64,000 bases of DNA from Polymyxa betae. Lineage: Eukaryota; Endomyxa; Phytomyxea; Plasmodiophorida; Plasmodiophoridae. The notes under the pieces were generated by a model. It did no database searches and was not told the DNA's origin. It saw only the letters and a list, made by a program, of their open reading frames with translations. The position numbers and the translations under genes are program-made. Position 1 is the first letter of the stretch; each line of letters opens with the position of its first letter. Below, piece by piece: positions 35,144 to 47,312 of this stretch. The stretch lies in contig RBZT01000337.1 in NCBI GenBank assembly GCA_003693705.1, positions 1 through 64,000 on the forward strand, given 5' to 3'.

Positions 35144-38100
35144 ATGGAGCAGGTCAAACTGCTGCTTAAGAACCCAGGTTCATATCGTATTTGGCTGTGT
35201 TTGAATCGGGTCATAATATGATAGGTCAGATGCCAAAGCTAAGGCTCAGGGGTTGGATCAGGTTGCCAACCTAATAGGCACTCTGCCCTTCCACGTAAAG
35301 CTTCACCTATGCACTGGGTGTGTTTCTCAGCCTGTTAATAGGCCGACGATCCTTCTGCAATAGCAATTATCAAGTTGCTTCGGGAAATACTGAAAGGCAA
35401 TAATGCCAAGGTATTTTCCCGAGATTTGTCGCACCAACTTATTGAAGTAATATTGTTTAGATCACCCAGATGGCGTTAAAAGTGCTGTCAGACTTAGTTC
35501 GTAAACACGGTGTCGACTCGAGGAAGTATTTCGACAGCATCTGTGAACCTGGTTTGGCACGCCGGCAGCTGCCTTAATTGTTCGTGATTGGTATTGGTAG
35601 TGATCGAGCGGCTTGGAGACAACAAGACAGCTGTACGGCACGAGGCTATCGGCCTATATATGCAATTTATTCAGTGTATGGGCGATATGGATTACGCTTG
35701 GACTCGTCTACAGCAGCAAAGCATTCAGACAAAGTTGTATTCAGCCTGAGCGTCTTTCCAATTCTCAGCAAACTTTGCAGGAACGGGCATGTACGGCATT
35801 CTGCGTTAATTTGCTATCTACAAAGCGTGGAGAAAGTTGGGCTGAATTTCGTTCCAGTGACACCCGTTATCCCGTACGTTCTAAATCTCTTAGACGATCA
35901 GGTGCGAAACGAGTTTAAGCGTTGCACAAGTTTCTGATGCAGTTTAGTTGCCGGCTGTTCGAGAGGAATGTATTCGCTGTCTGACGATATTCTACCGTTA
36001 TATCGGTCCGGATTTCCACATCTTCTTAACTCAGAGCGCCGGCCTTCGTTCGGCCCACTTAAAAACCGTCCAACAAATGATCGAGGTCATAGAGATTTCT
36101 TCCGCCCAAAAGTCGTTCTCATTTGTTTATTGTCAGAAAACGATCCCGGTTCCTGAAATTGAGCGCATTCCCATTGATTGGAGCCGTGTTCCAATGAAAG
36201 CCGCCGTCATGGGCATCGTCCCCAAACCGTAAACAATTTTTTTTCGGATTAGCCATTTTCTCTTTCCCCTCATGGAAATCGTTTTAATAACATATAATAG
36301 CTCAACAAATGAGATTGGTTCGCCTGATTTGTCGAGTGAGATCGTCCCGATATTGATTACGACGGAATCCGACCTGGAGACGGAAATGGACCAGATCGTT
36401 GATGTAATCAAAGACTGTAAAAGCCATTGGCAGGTCGCTGGATGGCAATGTCACTGTCGGTGGCTTCATCTTCGTTTCAGGATCGGGTCGGAGCGCTGCG
36501 GAAATTGGGCGGTCTAGCACTCGGGCCAGCACGGCGCTTGCCAAGTTTCGCCTCGCAGCTGCGCCGGTCCCTACCGGGGATGATCGTCCAAGCCAACGAA
36601 CTCCGGTCGGCTGTTGCCAAGGTAATGAATGGTATTTGCATAACATGTATATTTTCCGATTTTTTTTTTGCTTGATCGATTCCCTTATTGAAGATTCCAG
36701 GAGACGTGCATGGTCGTCGCATTTCTATCGCGAACGTTGGGAAATGAATTCTCTTTAGTTACCGATGCGATCTTGCCTGAATTCCTCCGATTAACTATCT
36801 CCAGTATTCAGGTTGGACTACTGCATATCTGGTCGTACTGATTGTGGTTAACTCGGTGCTCAGGTTGTTGCAGACGCCGCCGACCAATGCATCCGGACAA
36901 TCCTCAAATACAGCAAGGTATGGACGTTTGTGTCTTTGTTTTTGCGTTTTTTGTCGGAAATTCACTCATGAACGTTAGGTTCAGAACGCTATTCGGAAAA
37001 TAATTGATTTTGCCCGCGGCAAGAACCCTTCCCTGAGAGCAACTGCCACGGTACCGAGTGCTCACCAGAGATCAAACGGAAATTTGGTGAAGCTAAACGG
37101 TCACCAGGAATATCTGGCGCTGTTGTTATCGTCGACTGCGGTCGATATTTTGGAGCGCTATTCCGAATCTATACTGGACCAGATCCGATATTCGTTGACG
37201 GATGCCAACGAAAACGCGCGACTCGCTGCCCGAGCTTGTTATTGGGCACTGCGGTCTCATTGGCCTCAACGCGCCCAACAACTTTACGATAGTCTCGATT
37301 CAGGTTTCTCCTTAACTCATGAACACGTTCATCTATGTGCTGAATACAGGTTTAGGCGTTCAAAAGGTTTTGCTACAATCGGCTCCTGAAAATTCTACTC
37401 AGAGGCCAGCACAAAAGGCGCGACGACGCTCGAAGCTTGTCTCGCCGCCTATTGTATCAATATCTTTGTTTTGCCTTGCCCTTAGCTGATGTCGTCTGTT
37501 GATCAGAATACGACTGTAAAAGACAAAGACCACGATGTCGACAAAGAACAAAAAGATCCAAACACTCGAACATTGGAAGGAGACGCACCTAGCCAGGATA
37601 ACATAGAGATGTTATCAACTCGTAATGCTCTTCACCGTTACCTACCTTCGGTTGGCGGAGCTGTTCGCATCGCCCGATCGGATCCGGACGACCAATTAAA
37701 TGGCAACTCGGTCGGTGACACTGTGGCCTTTGACTCACTTTTTTAACTTGGCCGGCAGAATTCAGCCCAGATCGTTGAACGACGCGTCCAGCTCCCTGCT
37801 GAGGTTTTCTGTTAGGGATGCGTATTCTTGGAATTAAAATGTGTCTAGCGTGTGTCCAGTGCCCGCCATCTAAATCACGAGCGACCTTCCATCAGTTCCG
37901 TTGATGAGGTGAAAGCGATGTGCGGTTCGAGAGATTGGAACGAACGTCATATCGCATTCGAATATCTGGCAACTAATGTGCCTTTGCTTTGTGACGACGA
38001 TACCAACCAAATTGTGGATATATTCCGCTCGCATATTAACGATAGGAACCCGAAGGTTGGATAAGTGATTCTTACGAACAGGCATTTGTGAACATGATGT

Positions 38101-39900
38101 GCTCAGGTGGCAATTGCGTGTTTGTCGGCTCTGGGCTCATATCTTTCTAACTCGAGTTCGAATGTTATCCCACGTTATGTGACCCTCTTGCAAAGTTTAA
38201 TGTTCGCACAATTGGATACAAACCAGCAGGTTTGGGGTTTATTTCGCGCTGTAAGTGAATAATTTCATGGCTTCAGATCCGGCATGCAGCCGAAGACGCT
38301 ATCAATCACCTTTACCAGTCTTGCGGTAATTCATCAAAAGTCTTATTTGCTTGACTAACGTTTTTTCTTGTAGACGTTAATGATCTCATCAACGAATTGT
38401 TGCAAATTGCTCAATCAAAAATGGTGAAACTTCAGGACTTGGCTCTGCAGGTAATATTATGAAGATCGTTTTCTTTTGTTTAAACTTGATTTAAGGCCGT
38501 GATAAGGATCAGTGAATCGAGGAAAATCGAACTGCAGCAATGTCTTAGAAACAGCCAACATATGCAGCTGGCGATCTGTAAACTTCAGCCGTTGCTCACA
38601 ACGCGACGTCCTAGTTGTAAAATTCTCAGGTAATGTCAGTCCGAATTTCGTACTGTCGTCGTATAAGAGATCGTTGTAGCGATATTATCCAGATTATTTC
38701 GGATTACGCCCCAGACGCGTTCGAGCGCCACATAAAGCAGCTGTCGAATCCAGATCGGGCGATGATTGACAAGATGAGATCGGTCCCTGATTCGTCCATA
38801 AAAGGTTAATTTTCGAACGAGTCTGTCCGTTGCAATAATTCTGAAATTTTACTCAGGAAGTGATTCGTTTCCAGCCGATTCAAAGCCGGCGACGACTGTC
38901 TCAAAGTCGACCGATATCGTTGTCGTACAAGATCTTGACGATTGCCTTTCCCGTGATAACCGCGAATTAGAGCCGCTGCCAGATGAGGTTGATGAGGATT
39001 CGCATTCGGCGGATGCGGCCTCGGATTGCTCCAAATTTTACGAGTCATCGGACGATTCGAGAACCATAGCCAAGTTGACTGATGAATTGAATAAGCCTTA
39101 TCTTACACAAAAGAAAGTTTTGCATGTACCGCTCCAAATCTGTGCGAAATTGTCTCTCTGAACATTTGACCTAAAGGTTCTTCGAGATATAAGCGTATAT
39201 GTCGGCATCAATGCAGCGCCTTACCATGTGATGGAAATGAAAATGCTGCTGGAAGCGATCTTGAAAGTTTTGAAAAAGTTCAACTCGCGCCACGAAATTC
39301 ATGTCGATGTCGCCCATATCCTTTTCACACTACTCACGCATAACTCGATTCGACAGCTGATTGGTCCATGCTATGCAATAGTATTTGATTGCCTGTTTTG
39401 TTTACAGCAAGTTGATCGGATTTCGGTTTTTGAAGCTGCTGCGGACGCCTTCGATTTCGCCGATTGCGTCGGGGTCATCGAATCGAAACTGTCCGATCCT
39501 GAGACGCCAAAAAAGGATCTGGTTACTACGATCGAGTTCATCTCATATTCGGTAAGGTTACAACTTCATTCAATTTGGAAGACTCAAGATTTGGAATAGT
39601 TCCTTTCAACGCAAAGAGACCCGTCGATATTCAGATGGGCTTTCGATCGGTTAGTCCCGTTGCTGCCTCCAATGCTCAAACATAAAGTTTGTACCGTAAA
39701 ACGTATGACATTATCATGCTAAATTAATATAGGACATCGATGTGAGAAAAGCCTGCGTGTTTTGTATTATCGACTTGTATTCGGAGCTTAATGCCGATTA
39801 TCTGTCGAGTCTCTGGCCGCTCTTGGAACCTGTTCAGCGGAAGCTGCTGCGAGTATTCATTGATAAGCGAGGACTGCCTGCCCCACTCATTGATGTGTAA
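35144..39900 (+). CDS. CLASP: CLASP family microtubule-stabilising protein
   Basis: CLASPs bind tubulin via TOG domains and stabilise microtubule plus ends. Twenty-six exons give exactly 1,154 residues: 35144-35177, 35230-35294, 35342-35410, 35461-35551, 35601-35733, 35781-35901, 35948-36228, 36301-36433, 36481-36621, 36701-36811, 36864-36917, 36979-37050, 37108-37303, 37350-37438, 37486-37710, 37759-37803, 37849-38055, 38107-38229, 38277-38325, 38374-38450, 38496-38629, 38680-38804, 38857-39116, 39177-39551, 39600-39686, 39733-39900. TOG1 shows ITQMALKVLSDLVRKHG and VIERLGDNKTAVRHEA; TOG2 HWQDRVGALRKLGG and ARLAARACYWALRSHW; a Ser-rich linker follows; TOG3 begins near CGSRDWNERHIAFEYLA; the C-terminal CLIP-interacting helical domain ends LLEPVQRKLLRVFIDKRG. 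Intron 37051-37107 (57 nt) is frame-neutral and could be retained. Confidence 0.92.
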
Positions 39901-40415
39901 TACAAAGTATCCATTGTTTAACTGTGATTTCGCCAGATTTACATAGAGTGAATAGTCAACAGTAGTCAACGTCAAAAATGTCCCATCAGTGCCATACACT
40001 TTTGACAAGTCATATTTCAATCCACATAAACGTTAAAGCTGTGATTTATTTCTCATTAAGTTTTGAGTCAGCATGTATTATCCACTGTCAAATCAAATGC
40101 AATATGAATGTTAGCAATAATTTCAAATTCCAGAGCAAATTAAATAACACTCATGCTATGCAGTTATAAAAGGCATCCTGTCTTTCGTAATCTGATTTTG
40201 CTAAACAGGCATAAGAAATGTACCGAATTCGGTTCTTTAACCAAGTTCGAATGTCATTTTGTCAAAATTGTAGTACCAGAATCACCAGATCTGTACGTTG
40301 ATGTAGACTGTATTAACGTTGCGCAGCGACTGCCTCAATGGGGCTTCGCCACCTCTGCTGACTGCTCTCCTCATATTCATTAGGCTAATGGCATTCCGGT
40401 GATTGGTTCTTCAGA
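39901..40415. other. Intergenic region upstream of COG2
   Basis: 515 bp, AT-rich. A 76-codon ORF at 40153-40383 has no family features. A tRNA B-box-like string near 40242 lacks a matching A box or arms, so no tRNA is called. Confidence 0.5.
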
Positions 40416-42825
40416 ATGATGCTGAACGCCGAGCTGCAGGTGCTGCTGGACGGCCTGCGTTCGGCTCCTCAGGATCAGTTCGAGCTGTCCCAGTTCGTGC
40501 GACAATGCCGCCAGGTCGCCCCGGTGACGGCGCTGTCCGATTGGATGGCTCAGCATGGTAACAAACTGCAGCATGAGCTAGTCCAGTTGCTGAATAACGA
40601 TTTCGAACATTATATATCGTTATCGGCTAGCCTTCAGGGCACCGAACAAATTGTAATGTGATCAAATAGTTTGCATTCCAGCTAGATGCTGATACTGCAG
40701 AAGGTTGAAAATATTCTTAGCCCAGTATTCAGCATTCGAGAGCAGTTGTTGTCATGTTTTGTAACGGTCTGTAAAGACTATACAGACATCGAAATGCTAT
40801 TAGACGAACAGGCTAAAGCTCAACGAACTCGAAATCAGTTGATTTCGAATTTGCCGGTCTCTGTTTCTGATTCAGTTACTGGTACACAATGGTTATGTAA
40901 AGTGCAAGATTTACTAACCATTCAGCAGACTTTAAAGTTGGAGGCATTGAACGGCAAGCGAGACTCGCCGTTTTTAGGAATAACATTACGTTTGAGTTAA
41001 AACGCGATATGCAGAACCATCTCATTCGCTTATTGTCAACTGAAGCAGCTCCGGACCGTTTCGAAACTGCCTCGATCTTTCGTGCATTCTCTCGTAGGAC
41101 AGTAATCCAATGTCCCCGGTATTACCATTTATTTTTGCCTTAGTTTGCAACTTACAAGACCTGGCTGTTGACTGCTGCAAGAACTTTGTTATCTCTCAGC
41201 TTTCTAGCTCCAGTATGATGTGTACCTCTGTGATTGATTGTGTCTTACATGTCAGATGGTCTTCTGGACATTCCCGAACTGCTCTGCTGCCAAAAAACAT
41301 TATCGATTGCGTCCCGCTGTGCCTTTCTTGACAGCGCATCGTCATATCGCTACATGACTCTCCTCCGCTCTTTTTTCTCAGGGCTAATTCAACTCATCAA
41401 TTGCGAGAACTCGAAATCAGTTTTCTCAACAGCCAACCCTGCACAATTTCATCGGAATTATACCGCTTATATGCGTATGCTGAACTATTTGGAGACCCTG
41501 CAATCAGGAATATCCATTGATAGTCAAGTTGTGGCTATTACCTCACAGTAATAATGATTTATTTCTACTATACCATTATACCTACGATATTCTTGCAGAT
41601 TTAAACCAGAACTGTATTTCAGATTGCGATTCCAAGGTATAGTCATGCGCTTGGAAAGTGGATTGCTGGAGCCTCTCAAGTTTTGTGAAAACTCGCCTTC
41701 TGAACACATGCCTGCGGTGTCTCTCAATGTTTCAACCGTAGTCTGCAATCTCGCTTATTCATGCTTCAATGGCGATGTCTTCATTGAGGGGCTAGCGGCC
41801 CGATTCTTTTCTCTTTGCATGCAGGTTGGGATTCGTACGACTTCTTTCACCTTTAGTTTAACGTCGATCAGATTCTCTACAGGTTTGCTTCTTATATCTC
41901 AAGTCTGCTGGAAGCCAAGAAGGATTCGGCGCTTTTCTTAACGCTGGCTGCCGACGTTGATCTTGTTTCATCGTGGGTTGAATCTGCTCTGAAACATCAT
42001 TGCACGGCTCGGCTTGTTAAAGGTGTCCAGGATAGTCACGTGTTTGTTCACTTTGTTGATTCTTCATTAGATCGATCAATGTCGGAGGAGGTGTCCTCCT
42101 TGATTGATTTCGAATTTCATTCACATGCTAAAAAACTAATGTCATTTCCAGAAGTAAATCGTCTTCTCCAGGCAGGGATGTTGCTCAATACTTTCTCTAG
42201 ATCTTAAAGCAAGCGACTGTTAATTCTGTCGTACAATTATGTGAAACTGCACTCGGTATTGGATCTTGTAGTAATTCAACGTGAGCTGATGATGACCACA
42301 GAAGCCGTCCCAAGGATTAAGGCTTTATATCGAATGAGCGGGCATAAACAGCCTGATGCGCCATTAGAATACGTCCAACAGGTTGTGGCTCCTTTGAAAG
42401 AGGCGGTTTCGCAGGTCCACTTTTTTCATAACAGCTTTCGTTTCTTTGCTCATTCCCGGTTGCCCTCAGGTTCACGCAAAGAGCGAACGCGATTCGTTGG
42501 GTAGTCATGCAATCCGTTTTGTATCTGCATCGTACAGCAAACAATGCGCCAAGTTGCTCGAAGTGATGTTACAAACGGAGTCGTCATTAAGAAAATTCGG
42601 AAACACTACTGGCAGTAATGCCCTCGCAAACTCCTCAATGAGGATATCTCAACAGGTATTTTTTTGCTCCCTACTTAGGCATACAATGATTACTGTAATT
42701 AGTTGAGAATGGATGTTGAGGAATATCGACGATTGTTAAAACAAATTGCTAACGGTGCATCTTGGGGTATTGATGAATCCGTAGACGAAATCCTGCAGAT
42801 AATTGATAAATCGATTGTGTCGTAA
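40416..42825 (+). CDS. COG2: Conserved oligomeric Golgi complex subunit 2
   Basis: COG2 is a lobe A subunit of the COG tether for retrograde intra-Golgi vesicles. Exons 40416-40652, 40701-40896, 40938-41093, 41144-41212, 41256-41547, 41599-41824, 41872-42153, 42201-42240, 42272-42414, 42470-42655, 42703-42825 give 649 residues in a closed frame, somewhat shorter than metazoan COG2. The N-terminus has the conserved FVRQCRQVAPVTALSDWM and VQLLNNDFEHYISLSASLQG, then a coiled coil (LLDEQAKAQRTRNQLI). The C-terminal half shows NPAQFHRNYTAYMRMLNYLE and the ELYFRLRFQGIVMRLES motif. One intron in the model (42241-42271) is only 31 nt. Confidence 0.92.
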
Positions 42826-43058
42826 TAAGAATAGTCTCTGATTCGGTTTCGTTTGAATCTTTATACGTAACTAAACAGGACCGCTGGTCCCAGTTGGTCC
42901 CCAGTCCGGGACCCATACGGCCATGCCAAATCAGGGTGATATTTGCAAATTATTTTCGAATATCATTTCCGGTCCAGTAACTTGTAAAAGTCCGTGGCGG
43001 ATTCGGATGTGATCATGTGAAACCATTCCGATTTTGTGCTTGTCAAACTCCAGCAAAA
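42826..43058. other. Intergenic spacer COG2-HGH1
   Basis: About 230 bp. It contains a G/C-rich quasi-repeat (ggtcccagttggtcccc, then cgggaccc) at about 42890-42912 ahead of HGH1. Nothing coding is seen. Confidence 0.5.
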
Positions 43059-44227
43059 TGGAACAGCAGTTAGCTGAAATCGTTCCCTTCTTATCTCTCT
43101 CTCACCGTCCCGAAGTCAGGCTTCAGGTGCATTCTTAATAGTATTTTTCTATTTTTTAAACTGAAGGTTTTCAGGCTCTTCAAATTGTGGAAGGGCTTAC
43201 AGCTACCCCTGGACTTGAATTGTTATTGACTGCCCATGGGGCTATACCTTTCCTGGTACGGATGATTGGAGACGAGACTTTCTGCCAGCGTGCATTGAAC
43301 TCTCTCATTAATCTATTTGGGTCTTCTGTCGAAGCTCGCCAGAAAGCTTTGGAGGTCGAGGTTGTAGAGCGCCTCATGGATTTGCTTCGTAGCAGCAAAA
43401 CTAATGTCGAGTTAGCTGTAATGGCCTTAGTTAACTTAACAGTTGAAAAACTAGCTTGTACAATTCTGTTACAAGAAGGCACCAAAATTCAAGGATTATA
43501 TCTTCGACGTTTGATGCAGTTTTGGACGTATGGTGGTTTACTGTTTATCATATTTGTTACTAATTATTTGTCAGAGGCAATATGGTGCCAGATGTTTTAG
43601 TGAATGTGACACAAAACCCAATCGGAAGAGATCTTTTAATGCAGCCCGCTATGGAACTTCTTCTTAATGTTGCAAACGATCTCGCATCCACCAGCTCCAT
43701 CAGAAGGCGTTCGGTTTTAAGATTGATTCATAATTTAGCATTCGATATCAAATACCATGATGAATTGCTATCAGAGCGAGTTCTTGTGCCATTATTGCTG
43801 CCTTTGGTCGGACCAGAACCGATGCAAGACAAAGATACTGTCGGAATGTGATCTGAATTCGCCATCATATGCCCTGCATCGCTAACGTAATTTAAACAGG
43901 TTGCCGCAAATAGCTGCAGCAATATCAACCGATAGGAAGCGGGATTCAGATCGGGAGTCCAGGATGCTTACTGTTCAGGTTGGCTGAATAGGACACTGAC
44001 TGAGCCTTGTTAATGTTTTCCAGATTCTAGGCATGTTTTTGAAAATTCATAAATCCAGAAAATACTTGAAGCAGATCCAACTGTATCCAATTCTTCGTGA
44101 CCTGCATCTCAGTGAAAACGAGAGGGACGAAGAGATGACCGGCGCTATTGAAGAATTGATCCCATATCTGGTCGCCGACGATCCGCTCGATAGACCGAAA
44201 GCCAAGATCGAAGAAGTCCTGGACTAA
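43059..44227 (+). CDS. HGH1: HGH1 (FAM203) armadillo-fold eEF2 co-chaperone
   Basis: HGH1 is an ARM-repeat adaptor that helps TRiC/CCT and Hsp90 fold eEF2. Five exons (43059-43126, 43175-43527, 43575-43847, 43900-43978, 44024-44227) give about 325 residues; the ATG position is +/-1. The N-terminal DUF383-type region (EIVPFLSLSHRPEVRLQALQ, ALVNLTVEK) is followed by a middle with NMVPDVLVNVTQNP, then the DUF384-type C-terminus (ILGMFLKIHKSRKYLK, LRDLHLSENERDEEM). Length and order fit the family (about 350-390 aa). AATAAA overlaps the stop region. Confidence 0.93.
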
Positions 44228-44471
44228 ATAAACTGATAACGTACATAGGCTGTGATCTTATTAAAATGAATATAAATGCAATAAGAAGAAGTGCATATAG
44301 AATTACAGATGTAAAAAGTACAGACAGTCAACTGAGGACATATAATATTCTGATATAAAGGGTAACATAAGTTTGTTATTAAATGAAGTATCCCTGTCGT
44401 TGTGATTGAAAAGAATTCAACATATTGGTGTACTAGATAGAGGTCCGCGAGATCTTCCAGCCCATCCCAGC
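44228..44471. other. Intergenic spacer HGH1-chromodomain gene
   Basis: About 240 bp, AT-rich. Nothing coding is recognised; it holds the 3' flank of HGH1 and the promoter of the chromodomain gene. Confidence 0.5.
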
Positions 44472-45462
44472 ATGAGTGATGACGAATCCGAATACGAAGT
44501 CAAACAGTTCCGCGACAGAACCTGATACCGACGTGTTTACTGTGGTGTCTAGGTGGAAGATATAATCGGCGAGAAGACCGACCGGCGGGGCAAGAAGTTT
44601 TATAAGGTTCCAGCCAGATTACAATATTAGAATGACCAGTTTCCTGACTGATTTTCTTAGGTTAAATGGCTTGGATAGTATGTAGTCGATTTTCTTCTGT
44701 AGATTCGTGAATCGTGATTCGTTGGCTGTTTAGTGCTATAAATGAAGCGTCTTGGGTTGCATCGGAAGATATGCACTGTCCCGAGATTCTTGAGAAATGG
44801 AATAGTGGAAGAAGCCAAAAGACTTCATCCATTCAATCCCGGAAAAGGTCACGTTCATCATTAACCACTTCCAAAAGATCGGCACCCAAAGAAAAACGCT
44901 CTCGAAACTCTCCTAGTACTACAAAATCGACGTCTCGTCATGTAAAAGAAGGGCTAACTCCAAAAAAAGAAACAAGTTCTCGATCTGTTAGTAATACTCC
45001 ATTACAGCCAGCTTCAGAAAGAAGCCGTGTCAAAACCAAGAAATCGCAGTCGTCAGAGATCTCGAATGAAAAGCGATCCACAAATGGGTTGTTGTCAAAA
45101 AAGGCAGTTTCAGATGCTACCACTCAGAACGCCGATATAGACGACGATGAAGACAATCTCTCCCAACTGGAAGAAAAATGTCAGCGTTTGATTTGTAAAT
45201 TCAGCTGCAGGGTTTTTCTAATATTGGTTTAGACGCCTATCAAAAGTCCAAACACGCATCGGAGAGGGCAAAACGCTTAGCACTAGAAGACAAATTAAGA
45301 AAGCTAAATGACCGTTACGATAAAGTGAAGAGGGAGATCGCCATGATCAAATTCAATCAGCAATTAGCAGGCATTAGATCGTCGGCAGGCGTGGCTCCAA
45401 GCTCAGATTCTGACAACGAAGTATCAGACGAAGAATCCGAATCTTCAACATCCATTAACTAA
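44472..45462 (+). CDS. Chromodomain protein, HP1-like N-terminus with C-terminal coiled coil
   Basis: Five exons (44472-44498, 44553-44606, 44661-44677, 44734-45194, 45233-45462) give 262 residues in a closed frame. The chromodomain covers residues ~8-58: Tyr8 in SEYEVEDIIG, Trp30 and Tyr33 in VKWLGY form the aromatic cage that binds methyl-lysine (probably H3K9me or H3K27me), followed by ASWVASEDMHCPEILEKW. Residues ~65-150 are Ser/Lys/Arg-rich and disordered. The end is a basic coiled coil (RAKRLALEDKLRKLNDRYDK) and an acidic Ser-rich tail. HP1 proteins normally carry a chromoshadow domain; none is visible, so dimerisation may use the coil. It converges on TMEM242 with 26 bp between stops; AATAAA at about 45476. 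Confidence 0.88.
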
Positions 45463-45488
45463 TATCAACAGCGACAATAAATAAGATT

Positions 45489-46092
45489 TCATTCAGGCCG
45501 ATCTTCTAACGCCCTGATTTTGTCCATTAGCTGGTGATCGATATCGGTCATCTTATAAGCATCAGACTGGTATTTGGCTCGTACAGATGCCATGAAAGAC
45601 GTGCTTGTTAGGTAATCTGAAATCTTCGAACGAATCGGGACCAACCAGGAACTAATCGCTGCTACCCGATCAGAACTATGAGACTGAAATGCTTCACGAA
45701 CGACTTCAGATCGCGGCATCATTGATTCAATACGAAAGCGGCATTCATGCAACTATACATCTTATTTCAAAACACTTTTGGAAATGGGAAATTGATCGTA
45801 CAGACGTAACATCCAGAGCCCGGGCAATGAAGGCAACAGTAGCAGCACCGGATACACTAACAATAACCTATCCGAAATAAATGATTGTATTGCCCAACCT
45901 CTCCGACCATACAGTACTATATGCTAAGGCTCGAAATGCAACCGACGCCGCATCAGGTGATAGGCGGATCTTGGATCGTTTCACCCCATAGACAACCCCA
46001 AAGGTTAATGACGCTATTCCTCCGAAGAATGTAGCTGTGGAACCCAGACCAAGTGTCAGCCAAGAAGGCGACTTTGGATCTGGAGTGGTCAT
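45489..46092 (-). CDS. TMEM242: TMEM242-like mitochondrial inner-membrane protein
   Basis: Three exons (45913-46092, 45802-45867, 45489-45752) give 169 residues. Two hydrophobic spans flank the family signature: LGLGSTATFFGGIASLTFGV, then SPDAASVAFRALAYST, then VIVSVSGAATVAFIA. TMEM242 proteins assist assembly of the ATP synthase c-ring and complex I. The conserved pattern S-A-x-x-A-x-R-A-L-x-x-x-T/S between the two spans is present, and LHECRFRIESMMP aligns with the family's amphipathic end. About 80 further residues, charged and helical, extend the C-terminus beyond the usual length. The start MTTPDPKSPSW was chosen because it lies just ahead of the first span. Confidence 0.65.
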
Positions 46093-46366
46093 GGACAAAA
46101 GTCGAGTCAAAGGTGGGAGGCGCAGCCCGCCCAATGATTGATTTCGTCTCCCATTTCTATGCATATCATTCCTATGATCATGATCGCTATCTGCTAGACA
46201 AGGACATTTCGCAAATAGTTTCTTCGCCAACTGACCAGACAGACAGGAACATTTTTGATAAGCTGAGATGTAATTGATCAGTTGCCAGAATTTGCAGAAT
46301 TCAGTGGCTCGCGTTCCTTATGCAGTAGAGCGACATGGAGCAAAATAAGTATGTTCAGGAGTTTAT
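46093..46366. other. Intergenic spacer
   Basis: About 270 bp between TMEM242 start and the stop of the next minus-strand gene. No coding exon or RNA gene is recognised. Confidence 0.45.
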
Positions 46367-47040
46367 TTACAGAACCATGATACCAGCTGCAAGGAGGATG
46401 GCCATTGCGATGCTTGGCAGTATCATGCTTGAAAGAGCAGAAGAGCTTTGGCTGGAAGTGCTGTCGGAAGCTGGAGCCGGTGCCGGCGCCGTAGCTATGA
46501 TAGGGACAGTGTCGGTGGTGGTAGTCGTGATGCCGGTCGTGGTGGTGGCTCCTCCAGCTGGAGCATTCGTTCCAGCGTGGTATCCAATGAATTTTGTGGC
46601 GTCAACGTTCTTGATTTCACATCGTCCATCGTTCAAGCTGCAGGTAGAGCCGTTAAGGATGTTCTGATTGCACCACTCGTTGGGATTAGGTTGGTTCCTG
46701 CATACGTCCTGTTGGTCAATAGATCCGTCCAACGTTCGCGAGCAAATATAGTCTCCTGCATCCTGTTGTGCTTTGAATGCATCAGTTGAGCTAGGACCAG
46801 TTCAGAAAATACATTTGCTATGGCTAAATGAGCATTACCCACAAAATCCGAACTTGGTGCAGAAATTGATACGGCCTAAACCGTCATCGTTCCAAGGGCA
46901 TCTGCACCAATTGATCACTATTTAGTAAGAAAGATCCGATCAACCGACGCCTTATTTCCAAAGCATGGACCGCATCGTGCAATTTCTTGAGCATTAGCGA
47001 TCAATGAGACGACGGCGACAACTGCAAGGTACTTGTACAT
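46367..47040 (-). CDS. Small secreted cysteine-rich protein with GPI-type C-terminus
   Basis: Three exons (46949-47040, 46839-46901, 46367-46790) give 192 residues in a closed frame. The signal peptide MYKYLAVVAVVSLIANAQ is followed by a Cys-rich domain (CGPCFGNKACPW, NFCTKFGFCG, DYICS, VCRN, EWCNQN, STCSLNDGRCE), about twelve cysteines. A Thr/Ala/Pro-rich stalk (TTTTGITTTTT) then leads to a hydrophobic C-terminus (SMILPSIAMAILLAAGIMVL), typical of GPI-anchored surface proteins. No named domain is recognised. It could be a cell-surface or wall protein or, if the organism is parasitic, an effector-like protein; neither is shown by sequence. Confidence 0.8.
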
Positions 47041-47041
47041 G

Positions 47042-47312
47042 TTATGGAGCCTCCGATGAGTAAAAGAGTTGTAAGAGTTCGAAACCGGCTTTGACAATGA
47101 CACAGTTCGCCTTAGATCTGCAGAGTTCAACCATGATGGCGCGTGCCAATGAACGTGTTTCGATGGGGCACAAGCACAAGGCCGTCATACTGGTGTACGG
47201 ATCAATGCACGCGTCCGTTCCAGATGAAATGACGCCAATGACACACCGAAGGGAGCACTTTCCAGAAAAGTAGACTTCGATCCAAGAATCAACTTTATTG
47301 GATTGGGATTTT
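47042..47312 (-). other. Cys-rich open frame downstream of PSME4, CFEM-like spacing, no start codon
   Basis: The minus strand is open from the PSME4 stop to 47042. It carries KCSLRCVIG, then DACID, then ALCLCP, then ELCRSKANC, so C-x3-C ... C ... C-x-C ... C-x5-C, reminiscent of CFEM domains. There is no in-frame ATG ahead of it, only a possible splice acceptor. It may be an exon of an unseen gene, 3' UTR of PSME4 or chance. Confidence 0.3.

Noticed and set aside
40225-40265. tRNA B-box-like string in the COG2 upstream region
   Set aside because: No matching A box, anticodon arm or acceptor pairing around it.
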